NCBI GenBank assembly: GCA_036897485.1 | Contig: JAYMTF010001252.1 | Location: forward strand, 1 to 24,917 | Source of the DNA: Pelargonium nanum | Taxonomy: Eukaryota > Streptophyta > Magnoliopsida > Geraniales > Geraniaceae | Direction of reading: 5' to 3' | Length of the DNA: 24,917 nt | Notes under the pieces: model-generated | The model's database searches: none | The model's input: only the letters and a program-made list of their open reading frames with translations | What the model was told of the DNA's origin: nothing | Part shown: positions 1 to 10,191 of the stretch, piece after piece | How the letters are laid out: each line of letters opens with the position of its first letter | Position numbering within the stretch: the stretch's first letter is position 1 | Translations under genes and position numbers: made by a program

Positions 1-479
1 TACTCAGGAAAAGAACCTCTATTATAACGTTCGCACCAGGTGGTTAAAAAGGGGAGGAGGTTGGGGAGAGGAATGGAGGCTCTGGATATGGGATTGTACA
101 ATCTCAAATCGAAACCAGAATGTTGATTGCAATTGTAAGCGATGATCCAGCCAAACGGAGATCCCCAGCACCGCCTAGTGTTTATGTTCAGAGGAAAATC
201 GAGGTTGAAGAGCGAATCGGTGCGGAAGCTGTAGAAGGTTCGAGAAGGAGAGTAGTGTTTGTGGTGAGGTGCGAGCATCAACCAGGGAGTGGATTGCGTG
301 ATAGGGTTTGGGGAAATTACAGAGCACCACGAGCGACACACAGCACCAAACGCAATTTTAGTGCGAACGGAGTCGATCTTCTCTGCAACCAGTGACAAAA
401 GCTCAGTCGGAATTGCATCGGACCAATCTCCGGCGACGGCGACGGCCGACCTCTTCCTTTTTAGAGTAGATTCTCTCAT
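1..479 (-). CDS. F-box protein with DUF295 (KIB-type) domain, 5' part, runs off the left edge
   Basis: The frame opens at an ATG at 477-479 in good context (A at -3) and stays open for 159 codons to the window edge, so the C-terminal part is missing. Residues about 20-54 form an F-box (DAIPTELLSLVAEKI, then VCRSW), the segment that binds SKP1 in SCF ubiquitin ligases. After it comes the pattern of plant DUF295 proteins: PWLML near residue 67, an FYSF block, RRCWGSPFGWII, then DLRLYNPISR followed by IPLPNL. In that family the second domain is a beta-propeller-like substrate-binding region. The N-terminus is basic (KRKR at 7-10). No in-frame stop or frameshift is seen, so the gene looks intact as far as visible. 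A TATA run lies about 50 bp upstream of the ATG. Family assignment is firm; the substrate cannot be told and no orthologue can be named. Confidence 0.9.
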   Translation of the reverse strand, partial: MRESTLKRKRSAVAVAGDWSDAIPTELLSLVAEKIDSVRTKIAFGAVCRSWCSVISPNPITQSTPWLMLAPHHKHYSPSRTFYSFRTDSLFNLDFPLNINTRRCWGSPFGWIIAYNCNQHSGFDLRLYNPISRASIPLPNLLPFLTTWCERYNRGSFPE

Positions 480-529
480 GGTATAGCTACTGATATGTTC
501 TATTTTTTTGTTAAATGTATAGGTTTATT

Positions 530-543
530 TATATATATATATA
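530..543 (-). promoter_or_regulatory. Candidate TATA box of the F-box gene
   Basis: An alternating TA run of 14 bases lies about 50-65 bp upstream of the F-box start codon on the minus strand. The position suits a TATA box with a short leader, but TA microsatellites are common in this AT-rich DNA, so this rests on spacing only. Confidence 0.35.
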
Positions 544-2790
544 GGTGGCAGTGGCAGTAATTCTATGTGTCTATATGGGCAAGCAAAAAAAATCGATAGC
601 CACCGATATAATAAGAAATCCTAATTCGAGAGGTGAAAGTGTTTAGCGAGCGAGAGGGTTTCAAATTGGTGCTTAATTTGGATAGGGAGCATCTAAAGAC
701 AAACATTCCTAAATAAACTGGCATTAGTGTTGTCTAATACGGATTATCCTCTTTTTCATTTCTTTTTCTTTAGTTATAAAAAAAATTCTTTTTATTTTTT
801 TGTTTTATTTTATCAACTACTTAGATTTTATTTATTTATGAAGTTCGTGTACACAATATGAGTAATTCTTCTATTTTAATTCAAAATCTCAACCTATTGG
901 ACTCAATTTGAGTTGAACCCACAACTTTTTTGGTATAATTGTATGCCTAAATCATTGAGTCATTCTATAAGAAAATAGATTTTTTTTATGAAAATGTTTA
1001 TTTCATGTTCCATAAGCCGTCCAAAACTAAGCGGAGCCAAGCCATCACTTTCATATCAACCAATGACCTGCTTACACATGACACACATGTACCGCATGAA
1101 ACAATGGCACATGCGCCAATCTATTTCATTTTTTTATGTACATGACCCATCTCACAACTTGACAAATGAAAATAAATTTGAATCGTTAAAAATAATTCAT
1201 TGTTGACTAATACTCTATGAAAAGAGATGTTATAACTTTATAAATATTTGGACACTCAAATGATGCAAAGAATTGTTATGACAACAGAGACGGTGAGGTT
1301 TGAGGGCAGTTGCCCCAGTAAAGCTCTAAATAGCAAAATATTCATTTAATTTTAAATATATACATATTTGTCGAAGTCATTTTTAGTTTTGTCTCACTAA
1401 CATTTGAAAATTTTAAAATTTGCCCATAGGTTTTTGTAGGTTTTTTAATATTATTTTTCTTATTATAAATGTGAGACTCCTACTAAGATTTTTATGTTTG
1501 AAATAAGAATAACAATTTGCTTCTACTAAAATTTGAATAATAATGGAAGCGAAAAACTAAAGCAGAAATAGCATAATAACAATTGTAAAACTTTTTACTA
1601 TAAGTAGGGAGATACGAACAGTAACAAAGTGTGTTCACACAAATACATTTACGGCTTAAGATCTTAATCCATGTCTGAGATATAGATCTAACTTAGGTGA
1701 TAGAAGAGTTTCAATCAAGAGAAGTCTTGTATAGCAGGTTAGGTCCTCAGGAGCTCAAGAACATCATCCCAATCAACTGGAGTTTTCTAAAAAACAAATC
1801 ATTCATTCATCTCTCTACTATGTTTCTATCCACAAACAGGATTGTGTTTGCTGATAAAAAAAACAGGATTGTGTTATCTGTGAAAATGGGACCTGGACTT
1901 GTCTAACATTCACGCCCACGTGATCTCTTTGGACGAGGGGCAAGAGTGTTACACAAACCACACGATTATATAAGGCTATCAATTTGAGTAGTGCTTGAGA
2001 TATTGAGTTCAGATTGAAAAGTATCATTCCGAACTTAATCTACATAAGGTGCTAGTTTTAGGTTGTGGGTCAGATCGGATAGTGGGTTCCATCTCCAATT
2101 TACATATTTTTAAGTATACTCATTTTGACCCAAAATTAATCATATATATTTTATGTTATTCAATTCCACAAAATAAAAAAAATGTACGTCGAATTTAAGT
2201 ATCCGCAATTTCATACTTAAATTGCCACCTCTTTAATTGGTTTTGTAACGTCTCTAATAATAAGACCCAAGCGTGTTGGCTAAACCATAAAATAGCGTGT
2301 CAGCAGTTGATTTGGTGTGTCACATACATATAATACGGTCATGTCTCCCCTCTAAAAGCATATTCGCTTCCACTAAATGACAAACGATATTCAATGAGAT
2401 ATCGTCTATGAAAATTCATATTAGCGTTAATTCAGAGGATATCATAAGTTTAGAACAACGCCAAATCTCACAATCATTTACTAATATCTAGAAACTCATC
2501 AACGGTAACTAAAAATGACAAGTCGTATCTAAGTTGAGTAACAATATTTGATCCAAATTAATTTGTTCCATTTAGTCCAAGTGAAATTGTAATAAAATAT
2601 ATTAAAAAGAAGAAGTCATATATAAGAGTAAGAAATGTAATTCAAGAGTTGTTCAATTTAGAGTAAGACATTAATGAGATTAACAACTCGATGGAATCAT
2701 GCATTCAGCTAGTCGCTTCAAAGAAAAACATTGGAGAGTGTTGACAAACTGTAGGGTTATATATTTATCATTAAAAGAAAAAAGAAACTT
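544..2790. other. AT-rich intergenic DNA without a recognisable gene
   Basis: Only short, compositionally random open frames occur on either strand. A stretch near 1295-1480, beginning with a 'gagggcagttgccccag' segment, looks like decayed transposon sequence but has no ends I can define. A G-box core CACGTG sits at about 1917-1922, with no gene near enough to give it meaning. Confidence 0.5.
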
Positions 2791-2835
2791 ATTTTGTGGT
2801 GAATTGAATTGAAGTCTACAAGAAAGTGGAAAGCT

Positions 2836-3360
2836 TTATACTAAGGATATGAACAATAGAAGCATGATAAATGCAAACACAAATAAGGCAAACAGACCAG
2901 ACTTGATACCATCATTCTCATTCTCCTCTCTGGTTTTCCTCCTTCCTTTGCCCAAAGATATGCCTTCCAAATGTAAGTGAACCCCTGGATCTCTCATTTG
3001 GATTTGGCTCCCCACAAGAACACAACTGTTTGCACCTTGGATGTTGTTGTTTATATGAATGTTGATGCAACAATGTGACTCACCTCCGCCTCCACGTCCC
3101 GACATTGCAGCCCCAACATTTCTACCTTTCAGTTCAACGCGTTGGAAAGAACCGCCACTGCTGTTCTCCGTCTCCGGGGCCATAACATACTCCAGTTGAT
3201 CCTCTCTTCTTTGACCCTCTACACTTTGGACATAATAATATAAATCTAGCTTCCTTGCTTGAGCTACAAGAAAAGCTGATGTTCCATAACCATTGGGATC
3301 ACTTTGGCTGCACTCTTCCTCACTAACGTGCACTTGTGCTGTTTCAACTTTCAAGCTGGT
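2836..3360 (-). CDS. Unrecognised small protein with C-terminal membrane anchor (last exon or short gene; 5' end uncertain)
   Basis: The frame ends with TAA at 2836-2838 and is open up to about 3399. It has no ATG before 3183, which would give a 115-residue protein starting MAPETENSS. Upstream of that ATG the frame still looks coding (VSEEECSQSDPNGYGTSAF and on), and a good splice acceptor, CTACAATTTCAG, ends at 3361, so I favour a 3' exon running from 3360. Visible features are a Gly-rich patch (SGRGGGG), a polar beta-like block (INIHINNNIQGANS, then VLVGSQIQMRDPGVHLHLEG), a basic/acidic linker (GKGRRKTREENEND) and a final hydrophobic helix of about 20 residues (LFALFVFAFIMLLLFISLV). That layout is typical of a tail-anchored membrane protein. 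Only about 400 bp separate it from the complex I gene upstream, which limits where a first exon could be. I do not recognise the family. A captured gene fragment is possible. Confidence 0.5.
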   Translation of the reverse strand, partial: TSLKVETAQVHVSEEECSQSDPNGYGTSAFLVAQARKLDLYYYVQSVEGQRREDQLEYVMAPETENSSGGSFQRVELKGRNVGAAMSGRGGGGESHCCINIHINNNIQGANSCVLVGSQIQMRDPGVHLHLEGISLGKGRRKTREENENDGIKSGLFALFVFAFIMLLLFISLV

Positions 3361-3669
3361 CTGAAATTGTAGCCTTAAAGAGTACAATAGGATAATCAAA
3401 AGGTACCTCTATAAATCCACTCTTCTGCCTAAAGGGTCAAGATTTTGGAATAATTACAACAACAAAAAAACATTTCCAAAATGATTACTGTAATTATACA
3501 ACTTAAAAACATTGGAGATTTCATATGTTTTGAATCTTCATCTTCCCCAAAAGAAAACTAGACCCTCTTGATGACTAAAATACAAAGCCAGGGAATTCAA
3601 TATCACAATACTGAACTAATGAAGCTAACATGGCAATTCTTGTGAATGATGAAAATAGAGTAGCATAAC

Positions 3670-3675
3670 TTTATT
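3670..3675 (-). terminator. Candidate polyadenylation signal AATAAA of the NDUFA9-like gene
   Basis: AATAAA on the minus strand lies 139 bases past the stop codon at 3814. Plant poly(A) signals are loose, so this is a candidate only. Confidence 0.4.
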
Positions 3676-3813
3676 AACCATTGTTGTCGGGATGTTTACA
3701 AATTCATCACAAAATGTCAAGAAATTGGGGAATTTTACACCTTGTCAAAGTTTTCAACTGGAAGGCATTTGTGGAGAACATAACATTTCAAAATCTAAAA
3801 GATCCAAAGACGT

Positions 3814-6800
3814 TTATGGCCATGCATTTGGATCTACCTTTTCACTGATTGTAGAGCCAACTTCTGGGCCACCTTTGCGATATTGAATGAGAAACTCAAC
3901 TGGGTATCCCTTCAACTTATGGGGCACAATTCCAAGTTCATTGAAAGTTAATGCTGCAAAACCCACCATTAACATGTAAGTGACAATTTAAAATGCATAC
4001 AATAATAATTAGAAGCTTCCCCCACCTAAACAGATTATTTGACTAACCATTTTCTGATACAACCGTGTCTGTAGTGAGGGCATTGATCTGATCAAGATTG
4101 AACATGTCGGGATTGGGCAACGGAAATGGAACCTTGTTAAGTAAAATCTCTCTGGGTGTCGCTATTGCCTGAAATCATTAGCAAACCACATGCACTTAAA
4201 TTATTGCCAAATAATGAAGCATGACTTGTTAGCATATTTTATATTAGTTGCTATTCATGTATGTGCATGTTATTAAACATATACACAAGGAGTGAGTTAT
4301 TCAACAATATAATACCATTAGCTTATGTCTGCACATCAACCTCATAAGAATTAACATCGTACAACTTTCTGGCACATATATATGCATGTGACAATTAACA
4401 TACCCATTTATACAAACAAAGACCATACAACTTTGTAGCACACATCATACCATGTATGCACATTAAGATCTCTAAAATATAAGATTTGTGTACAAATGCC
4501 ATTGCCATTGGTTCATGAGACTGTTAAACCATAATTTAAGATATATGGAAATGGAATCAAATATGTTAACCATTGGCATGCAAACGTGTTCTGTTGCTAT
4601 CTATAAAACTGATTGGCAAACACTGGAATTTTTACCACTTTGTACACAACAAAATCACGTAGCCAATATATATATATATACTCCCCCCGTCCAAAAATGA
4701 GTGTCTTGTGATTTTTCCACCCATATACCCCATGTGCATTTGATGTAACAAACTCAAGGGATTATTAACCATTCACTTACTCCATACCCACTAAGAGTTA
4801 ATTACCATTCACTTACTCTATCAGTTGAAATCAAATTCTATCACCACATCGGAAGTAATTGATCATAGTAATGTTTTTCTTCCGAAAACAAGAAGTATAA
4901 TATGTTGACCAATGGTTCTAAAATTGTTCATATGGATTGAAATGCATTCCCACACTTGATAGCAAAAAAACAAAATTAATGCATTCACATCCCTCTGGTA
5001 TCCAAATAACTGCAGAAAATGGAAAAGGTGACATTTACCTTAGCAATGGGAAATGGAACTTTCACATAGTGAGGCCATTCACGGATTGTTTCAAACATAA
5101 GTTCAGCCTGCAATGAGATAGGAATTCAGTAACGACTAAATTCTGCATAACTGCGGGAGAACACTAAGGGAAATGGAGTCAGATCTTACCAATTCATTAA
5201 TAGTAAAAATATCTGGCCCACCAAGCTCATAAACTTTTCCCATGCTGGCGCCATCATCCTTCATGGCAGCCACAATAGCAGCAGCAACATCAACAACATA
5301 TACAGGCTGAATTCTGCAGGAAAAGCACTCGTAGGGTTTAAAAGACTATATATATATCAGGGAAACAAGCCTAAGCCTCAGCCTATAAGTTATAGAAAAA
5401 ATTGTCAAGGAAATAGTCTTCAGGCTAGCAATTAATTATTCAAAGCATACTTGGTAGTTCCACCGCCGATGAGTGGAAGAAAGCCATATTTCTTTGCAAA
5501 CTGTGCCCAACGATTCATGATCCGATCCTCTGTACCGATCATTGCAGCAGATTTCATAATGGTGGCCTGAAAATGGAAGCTTGAGTTAGAAACCTGGCTC
5601 TTGAAAGCAACATTGTGTTATTCAGAACTAGGGTAGCCAATCATGGAGCAATCTTGAGCATCATTCAAGCATATAACAGAAGCTGACATCAAATCTTACA
5701 CAAATATAGAACCAAGTTGTCATCATTTTACTCATAAAGGCAGAGAAGCAACCTTTTGCTAGAGTTATAGTACTTAATAATTCACATGAATTTTCTGATA
5801 AACCGTGAGATGGCAAGGATAACACAAGTCTCAATCCAAAACCAATTCAATCAGCTGCTATGAATATTCAATTTGCATCAGAATAGCAACCATGCCAGCG
5901 CCACGATAAATTTAAAAACAACACATAGATGAGTTGCATCGAGGTGTTGAAAGTGGATATCTATACACGTTAAAAAAAAAGGTTATATGTAGTGTAACAA
6001 TACAATCATACAGCTATTAGGTTTACCTCTGGTAGTTCTCTCATAATAGCTTCCTCTGCAGCAGCTTTAGCTCTTAGCATTCTGGATGGAGATGATGGAG
6101 ATGCACCCAAGCAGGAAACTTGGATAAATCTCATGATACCACCATGTTCTTTAGCAATCTGCAAGTAACAAAACAAGTGAGAATATACTAGCCACTCAAA
6201 TAATGATGTAACTAGGAGACCAGGATCGCCAAAGTTGATGAATTAAGGTGGATGTCAAAGGACCCAAGAATGGATAGAAGCAAAATCCTCAATGGTATTA
6301 TATTACAAGTATATATTGAGTTCAAATATATGACTAATTGATACAACAACTTTAAATGAATTCTTGAGGAAAAAGAAAAACTTCAATAAATACAAATCTA
6401 TACAAAGTCTATGTTCCAAAGTGCACTATGCTAAAACCATCCTCTCCCCACCGATTTACCATTTTGGTTGACGAACCGTGTTTGACTCGTGTGTCGAACA
6501 TGGACACTCAAATCCTACTCTATAATTTAAAAAATAAAAAATAAATAAATAGGATGATAATAACTCCGTTTGATTGTAATTGTGATCTTGTGATGATTCA
6601 TATTGTCGAACTGTTGATGGCTTAGAAGGTTAAAAAAAAAAGTTGATTGCAATTATTATTGTGTTTAGTAATAAAGACAATCCGAATTAACTTGACAAGT
6701 TTGTTGTTAAATTTAACTTTAATATGATTGGAAGCTATAAGTTCATATAGTTTATTACATCTAAATTATAGTTTTAAAATTTAAAAAAAAAAATCTACCT

Positions 6801-8920
6801 TTCATGACATATAGTGTCCTATATTTTTTTAAATGATGAATCACGTGTCTGAATAACACCAAGAATCCTGTCTCATGTCCAAATTAGTGCTTTACAGCAT
6901 CAAATCCCAAAATAAATAAATAAAATGACCACAAGCATCATAGCGTATTGCCAGATTTTATATACAGATTTGAACGTTCCTAGGCCCTAACTAATTGTGC
7001 TACATGGAGGCTGAGATTATTAGGTAGAACCGTAGAACCCCTTCGCTGACTTTCATTTCATCGAGCATATTGCCTGAGTCATAAGAAAGGATATTCATGA
7101 TTGTCTTGTGTTTCGATGCCAACACCATACTTGATACTTTCTTTGCAGTTTTCACAATGACAAAAATGAGGCCAGATTATTTTTTTAGATGTAGGGAAAA
7201 CCAGTTTGTGAATTCAAAACTCTATATCTATATGTTTCACACAAGGACATCATTTGGTTTACATATCATAAGGCTCGGTTGATATTCACTAAATAGTAAA
7301 AACACAAAGTAGACAATGGAATAAAAAAGAAATTACACTCCAGTTTATAAAGATGAATTAAAACCAACACATTGTTGGAATACGCAATAATGTAGCCTGT
7401 TTCCTAGTCATATTTAACAAGGTAGCTATATCAGTGGAATTATGAACCAGCATTTCCATAACATGAGTTGTGAGAGTGAACAGAATATTTATCGCTGAAA
7501 ATAAAGACTGCTATAAGCAGTGAACAGTATATGCAAAAGAGTTTGACAATGTTTCTCAGCAATTTAATAAATAAATAAATAAGGCGATGAAAAGACAAGT
7601 AGAGAAGACCCACAGTTGCAAGTTGTTCAGCCATATAATGGTTCACTTCCTCAAAGCTATAATTTCTTGTCTCGTGCTCCCTTCCTGCCAATGGTGACAA
7701 TTACTAAGTTCATCAAAGTCGTTAGTGCAATCTAAACTTATAACTTCGATAACAATAGTTGTTCACACATACCAATAAGATTGATAACAACGTTTGCTTT
7801 TGCCATCACTGCTTTAATGGAGTTTTCATCTCTAGGGTTGTATTTCATTGGTACTATCTGAGTGAATCAAACATGTGAAATACTATATTATAAATAAACA
7901 GCATCATAATAAAAGAAAGAATAAATGAAGAAAATGGAATTAAACACAGACATAAATTATAAATACATGGGAAAACATCTACTACATTACCTGCCCTAGA
8001 TCACCCATCAATTTGAGATGGCGATGTGAATCCTCGGAACCTCTGAAAGGAACTAAGACCTGAGATCCCATTTTAGCTGGAAAATTTACAGAATCAGCAC
8101 AGCATGCATAATTTCATGGAAAAAAGGTGGCTTTCTGCCATTAAGTTCTAGTTTATTATCATTAATAAATTTATCATAAACACCTATACACAGATGCATG
8201 AGAACAATCATATTAAAGAAAGCACACACATCCACATTTAACTCACCGAGTTGTTGCACAAGATAACGACCAAGGAACCCAGTAGCTCCGAAAACTGTTG
8301 CAACAATGCCACTGAAAATCAAAAAGGCTTTCCAAAGTCAATAAATAAGAAGAAGGCAGCACAGCAAGTTTAACTAAATCTTAAAAACATGTTCTCAATT
8401 CTAGTAAGCAACCAAATTGCACAACACAAAACAAACATATAAGGAAAACTACAATAAGGAAAAACAGAAAACCAGAAGTTAATGGCCTGTTTAGCTGGGG
8501 AGTATTTCTCCAGTTTTCCAGAAAACATTCCCCAAAAAAACTGGAAAACATAACCTAACAGAGAACTAAAATTCAAAGCTTGTATTTCCTTTTCTTTTTC
8601 CTACAAATTCTCGGGAAAAAAAGAAACAAATGAGTGAGTGAGGTACCTCACGGAAGATCTTCCACCAGTACCCTTGCGAACAAGGTGCCCAACGCCCCTC
8701 TGGGCGAGGCTAGATCCGTATCTCGGATGTTCAGCTCCATAATCTGCATCCACATTAACAATTTGAATCCACGAAATCAAATAAAAAACCCTAAGAAATG
8801 AAATGTGAGCGAGAGAAAAAAAAAGGAGAAATTGTAATTACAGAGATCGGTGAGAGGGTAGAGGGATTTGAGAGAGGAGAGCGATGGTTGGTGGGTTAAA
8901 CGCCTCGAAACGGCCTGCAT
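3814..8920 (-). CDS. NDUFA9: NADH dehydrogenase [ubiquinone] 1 alpha subcomplex subunit 9-like, mitochondrial (complex I 39 kDa subunit), 12 exons
   Basis: Accessory complex I subunit, an atypical short-chain dehydrogenase that in the known complex binds NADPH near the Q-module/membrane-arm junction. Exons (minus): 8842-8920, 8647-8743, 8247-8311, 7991-8076, 7773-7857, 7614-7684, 6027-6158, 5451-5566, 5190-5313, 5039-5107, 4048-4168, 3814-3953. They total 1185 nt and give 394 residues with all frames and GT-AG junctions consistent. The N-terminus (MQAVSRRLTHQPSLSS) is a basic, Ser-rich mitochondrial presequence. Then come RKGTGGRSSVSG, the nucleotide-binding GATGFLG (Gly 67, 70, 73), VLVPFRGSED, NLIGREHETRN, IQVSCLGA, IGTEDRI, IQPVYVVDVAAAI, the ELGGPD motif near residue 275 and a C-terminal KGYPVEFLIQYRKGGP. 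Length and order match Arabidopsis At2g20360 (402 aa) as I remember it. Oddities: exon 6 uses a weak donor (ACT|gtgggt), and the usual MRPA before the MIG motif reads MKSA here. The start is the first in-frame ATG and gives the expected presequence. Confidence 0.96.
4169..5038 (-). other. Intron of the NDUFA9-like gene holding an orphan MITE end
   Basis: This 870-bp intron lies between the exons ending IREWPHYVKVPFPIAK and starting AIATPREILLNKVPFP. It contains a TA dinucleotide run at about 4666-4680, followed directly by a Stowaway-type terminal sequence. Confidence 0.8.
4679..4712 (+). mobile_element. Orphan terminal inverted repeat of a Stowaway-like MITE
   Basis: The segment begins TA then CTCCCCCCGTCCAAAAATGA and continues with GTGTC. 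It closely resembles the left end of the complete element at 12452-12670 and the 'tactccctccgtcc' ends typical of plant Stowaway-type elements. I find no matching inverted end within the following 400 bp, so the element appears truncated or diverged. Confidence 0.5.
6159..7613 (-). other. Large intron of the NDUFA9-like gene, AT-rich
   Basis: This 1455-bp intron is the largest of the gene. It has no coding signal. Around 6455-6520 and 6810-6880 it holds segments such as CGTGTGTCGAACATGGACAC and ATCACGTGTCTGAATAACAC that look like decayed transposon sequence, but no paired ends or duplicated target site were found. Confidence 0.6.
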
Positions 8921-9056
8921 CGTTAACTGCAACAACACAACACAGTCGGGGAGAGAGAGAGGGAAGAGAAAGAGGAGGTTGGGGTGGAGAAGAAGGCGAA
9001 GCTGGAAGCAGAATCGGAGGATGAAAATGGATTCTCTAGGCCAGGCCTCGCCTGCT

Positions 9057-9104
9057 TGGGCTTAATATTCTGTTTGGGCTTACCGTTACCACTGTTTAGG
9101 CCCA
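9057..9104 (-). promoter_or_regulatory. Cluster of three site II (TGGGCY) promoter elements upstream of the NDUFA9-like gene
   Basis: TGGGCT occurs at 9057-9062 and 9075-9080, and GGCCCA (TGGGCC on the other strand) at 9099-9104, about 135-185 bp upstream of the start codon. Site II elements are TCP-factor binding sites and are known to be enriched and functional in plant nuclear promoters of oxidative phosphorylation genes, which fits the gene downstream. The stretch between them and the ATG is a pyrimidine-rich leader on the coding strand. Confidence 0.65.
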
Positions 9105-9152
9105 ACAATTTTCTCCATTACCCTCTTTCCTAAATTACATATGATAAGCTTA

Positions 9153-9336
9153 TACTTGTTATATTTGTTTTTTTTTTTTTTTTAAAAGTTGAGTTACAAC
9201 AAGGGGTAACTCCCCCTTTTAACCCAAACTTCATTCAACTCTACGCAATGAGATTTGAACTCACGACCTCCTACGTGGAAGTGTGTGTCTTGAATATTGC
9301 ATCACCTCCTAAAAGACTGTACTTGTCATATTTGTT
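9153..9336 (-). mobile_element. tRNA-derived SINE with target-site duplication (SINE A)
   Basis: On the minus strand the element runs from about 9319 to 9170 and ends in a long poly(A), seen as a T run at 9168-9183 on the plus strand. A polymerase III box B-like sequence (GAGTTCAAATCTC) lies about 60 bp from its 5' end; the box A is weak. It is flanked by a 17-bp duplication with one mismatch, TACTTGTTATATTTGTT at 9153-9169 and TACTTGTCATATTTGTT at 9320-9336. It sits about 50 bp upstream of the site II cluster of the complex I gene and abuts a MITE on its other side. Confidence 0.8.
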
Positions 9337-9619
9337 AATGAACTACCCTAAAAAAAATTGTACTTTAGACTACTTAAATAATTTTCTACCATTTTGTCTG
9401 TTAACTATGATGAAACTTTTTTAAATGTCAATTTTGTCCTTCTTATCACTTTTTTTTATAAAAAAAAAATTTAGACTTAACATGTAACTTGTCACCTTTT
9501 ACAATTGACTATCCTAAAATTAACTTTTTTGAAAAATTTCGTCAAATTAACTGACGAAATAGGTAGAAAATATTTCAAGACAGTCTAAAGTTACAAAAAT
9601 ATGTTTAGAGTACTTCATT
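9337..9619. mobile_element. MITE with terminal inverted repeats of about 70 bp
   Basis: The left arm (AATGAACTACCCTAAA, then ACTTTAGACTACTTAAATAA, TTTTCTACC and a TGTCTGTT block) matches the reverse complement of the right arm (AATGAAGTACTCTAAA, then ACTTTAGACTGTCTTGAAAT, TTTTCTACC and a TCGTCAGTT block) with modest divergence. The element is about 283 bp, with no coding capacity. TTA/TAA trinucleotides at the ends hint at a PIF/Harbinger-type element, but the target duplication is not clean. It directly adjoins the right duplication of SINE A. Confidence 0.7.
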
Positions 9620-10191
9620 AATCATTATCCCTTCTCTTTTATCTATACTCCGTTTGGTCCTCTCGTCATAAATGGATACCACAATGTTCATCCCTTATTG
9701 ATGGGATTCTATAACTTCTTTTATTATGCATTGCATGGTTGCTCTCTATCCTTATCTACATTCTATACTAGATTTTCATGGTCTAAAAGTAGGTTCTGTT
9801 TGAGCATGGTCACTAAAAGCAGTTGATCATCCTTTATCAACTTAGTAGTTGCCAAGTTGAGGCATGTAAGTTCTTTTTTCAAGTTTCCACTACTCATGTT
9901 TACTTCTTTAAGTTTCACGGATTTTCTAGTATGCATATACATTTTTATGCACTAATTTAAAATTTAAAGTTTTTAACGTGTTGTTATTAAAACTTAAAAT
10001 TGAAAGAGAAAAAAATCGACTAAACAAATTTTCTAAATTCTTCTAGATTTTTTAAAAAATAGACAACTAGAAAATGAAAATAATAAATATAAAACTGTTT
10101 TTTACAACTAAACGTATAAATATTTCATTTTCAAACTCCACTGTTTTGATCTTTCTCCCTCAGCATAGCATTAAACTAATGGTAACTAATC
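9620..10191. other. Intergenic AT-rich DNA without a gene
   Basis: I see no coding signal, RNA gene or bounded repeat between the MITE and the second SINE. Short A- and T-rich segments dominate. Confidence 0.5.

Noticed and set aside
120..486. Plus-strand open frames at the left edge
   Set aside because: They are antisense to the F-box/DUF295 coding sequence, whose protein is clearly recognisable.
7097..7700. Short open frames inside the large NDUFA9 intron
   Set aside because: They are AT-driven random frames; the only real coding part is the exon at 7614-7684.
8486..8560. Palindromic segment (TTTCTCCAGTTTTCCAGAAA and neighbours) resembling a hAT-type MITE
   Set aside because: The inverted match is imperfect and short, and I found no target-site duplication, so it is not called as an element.
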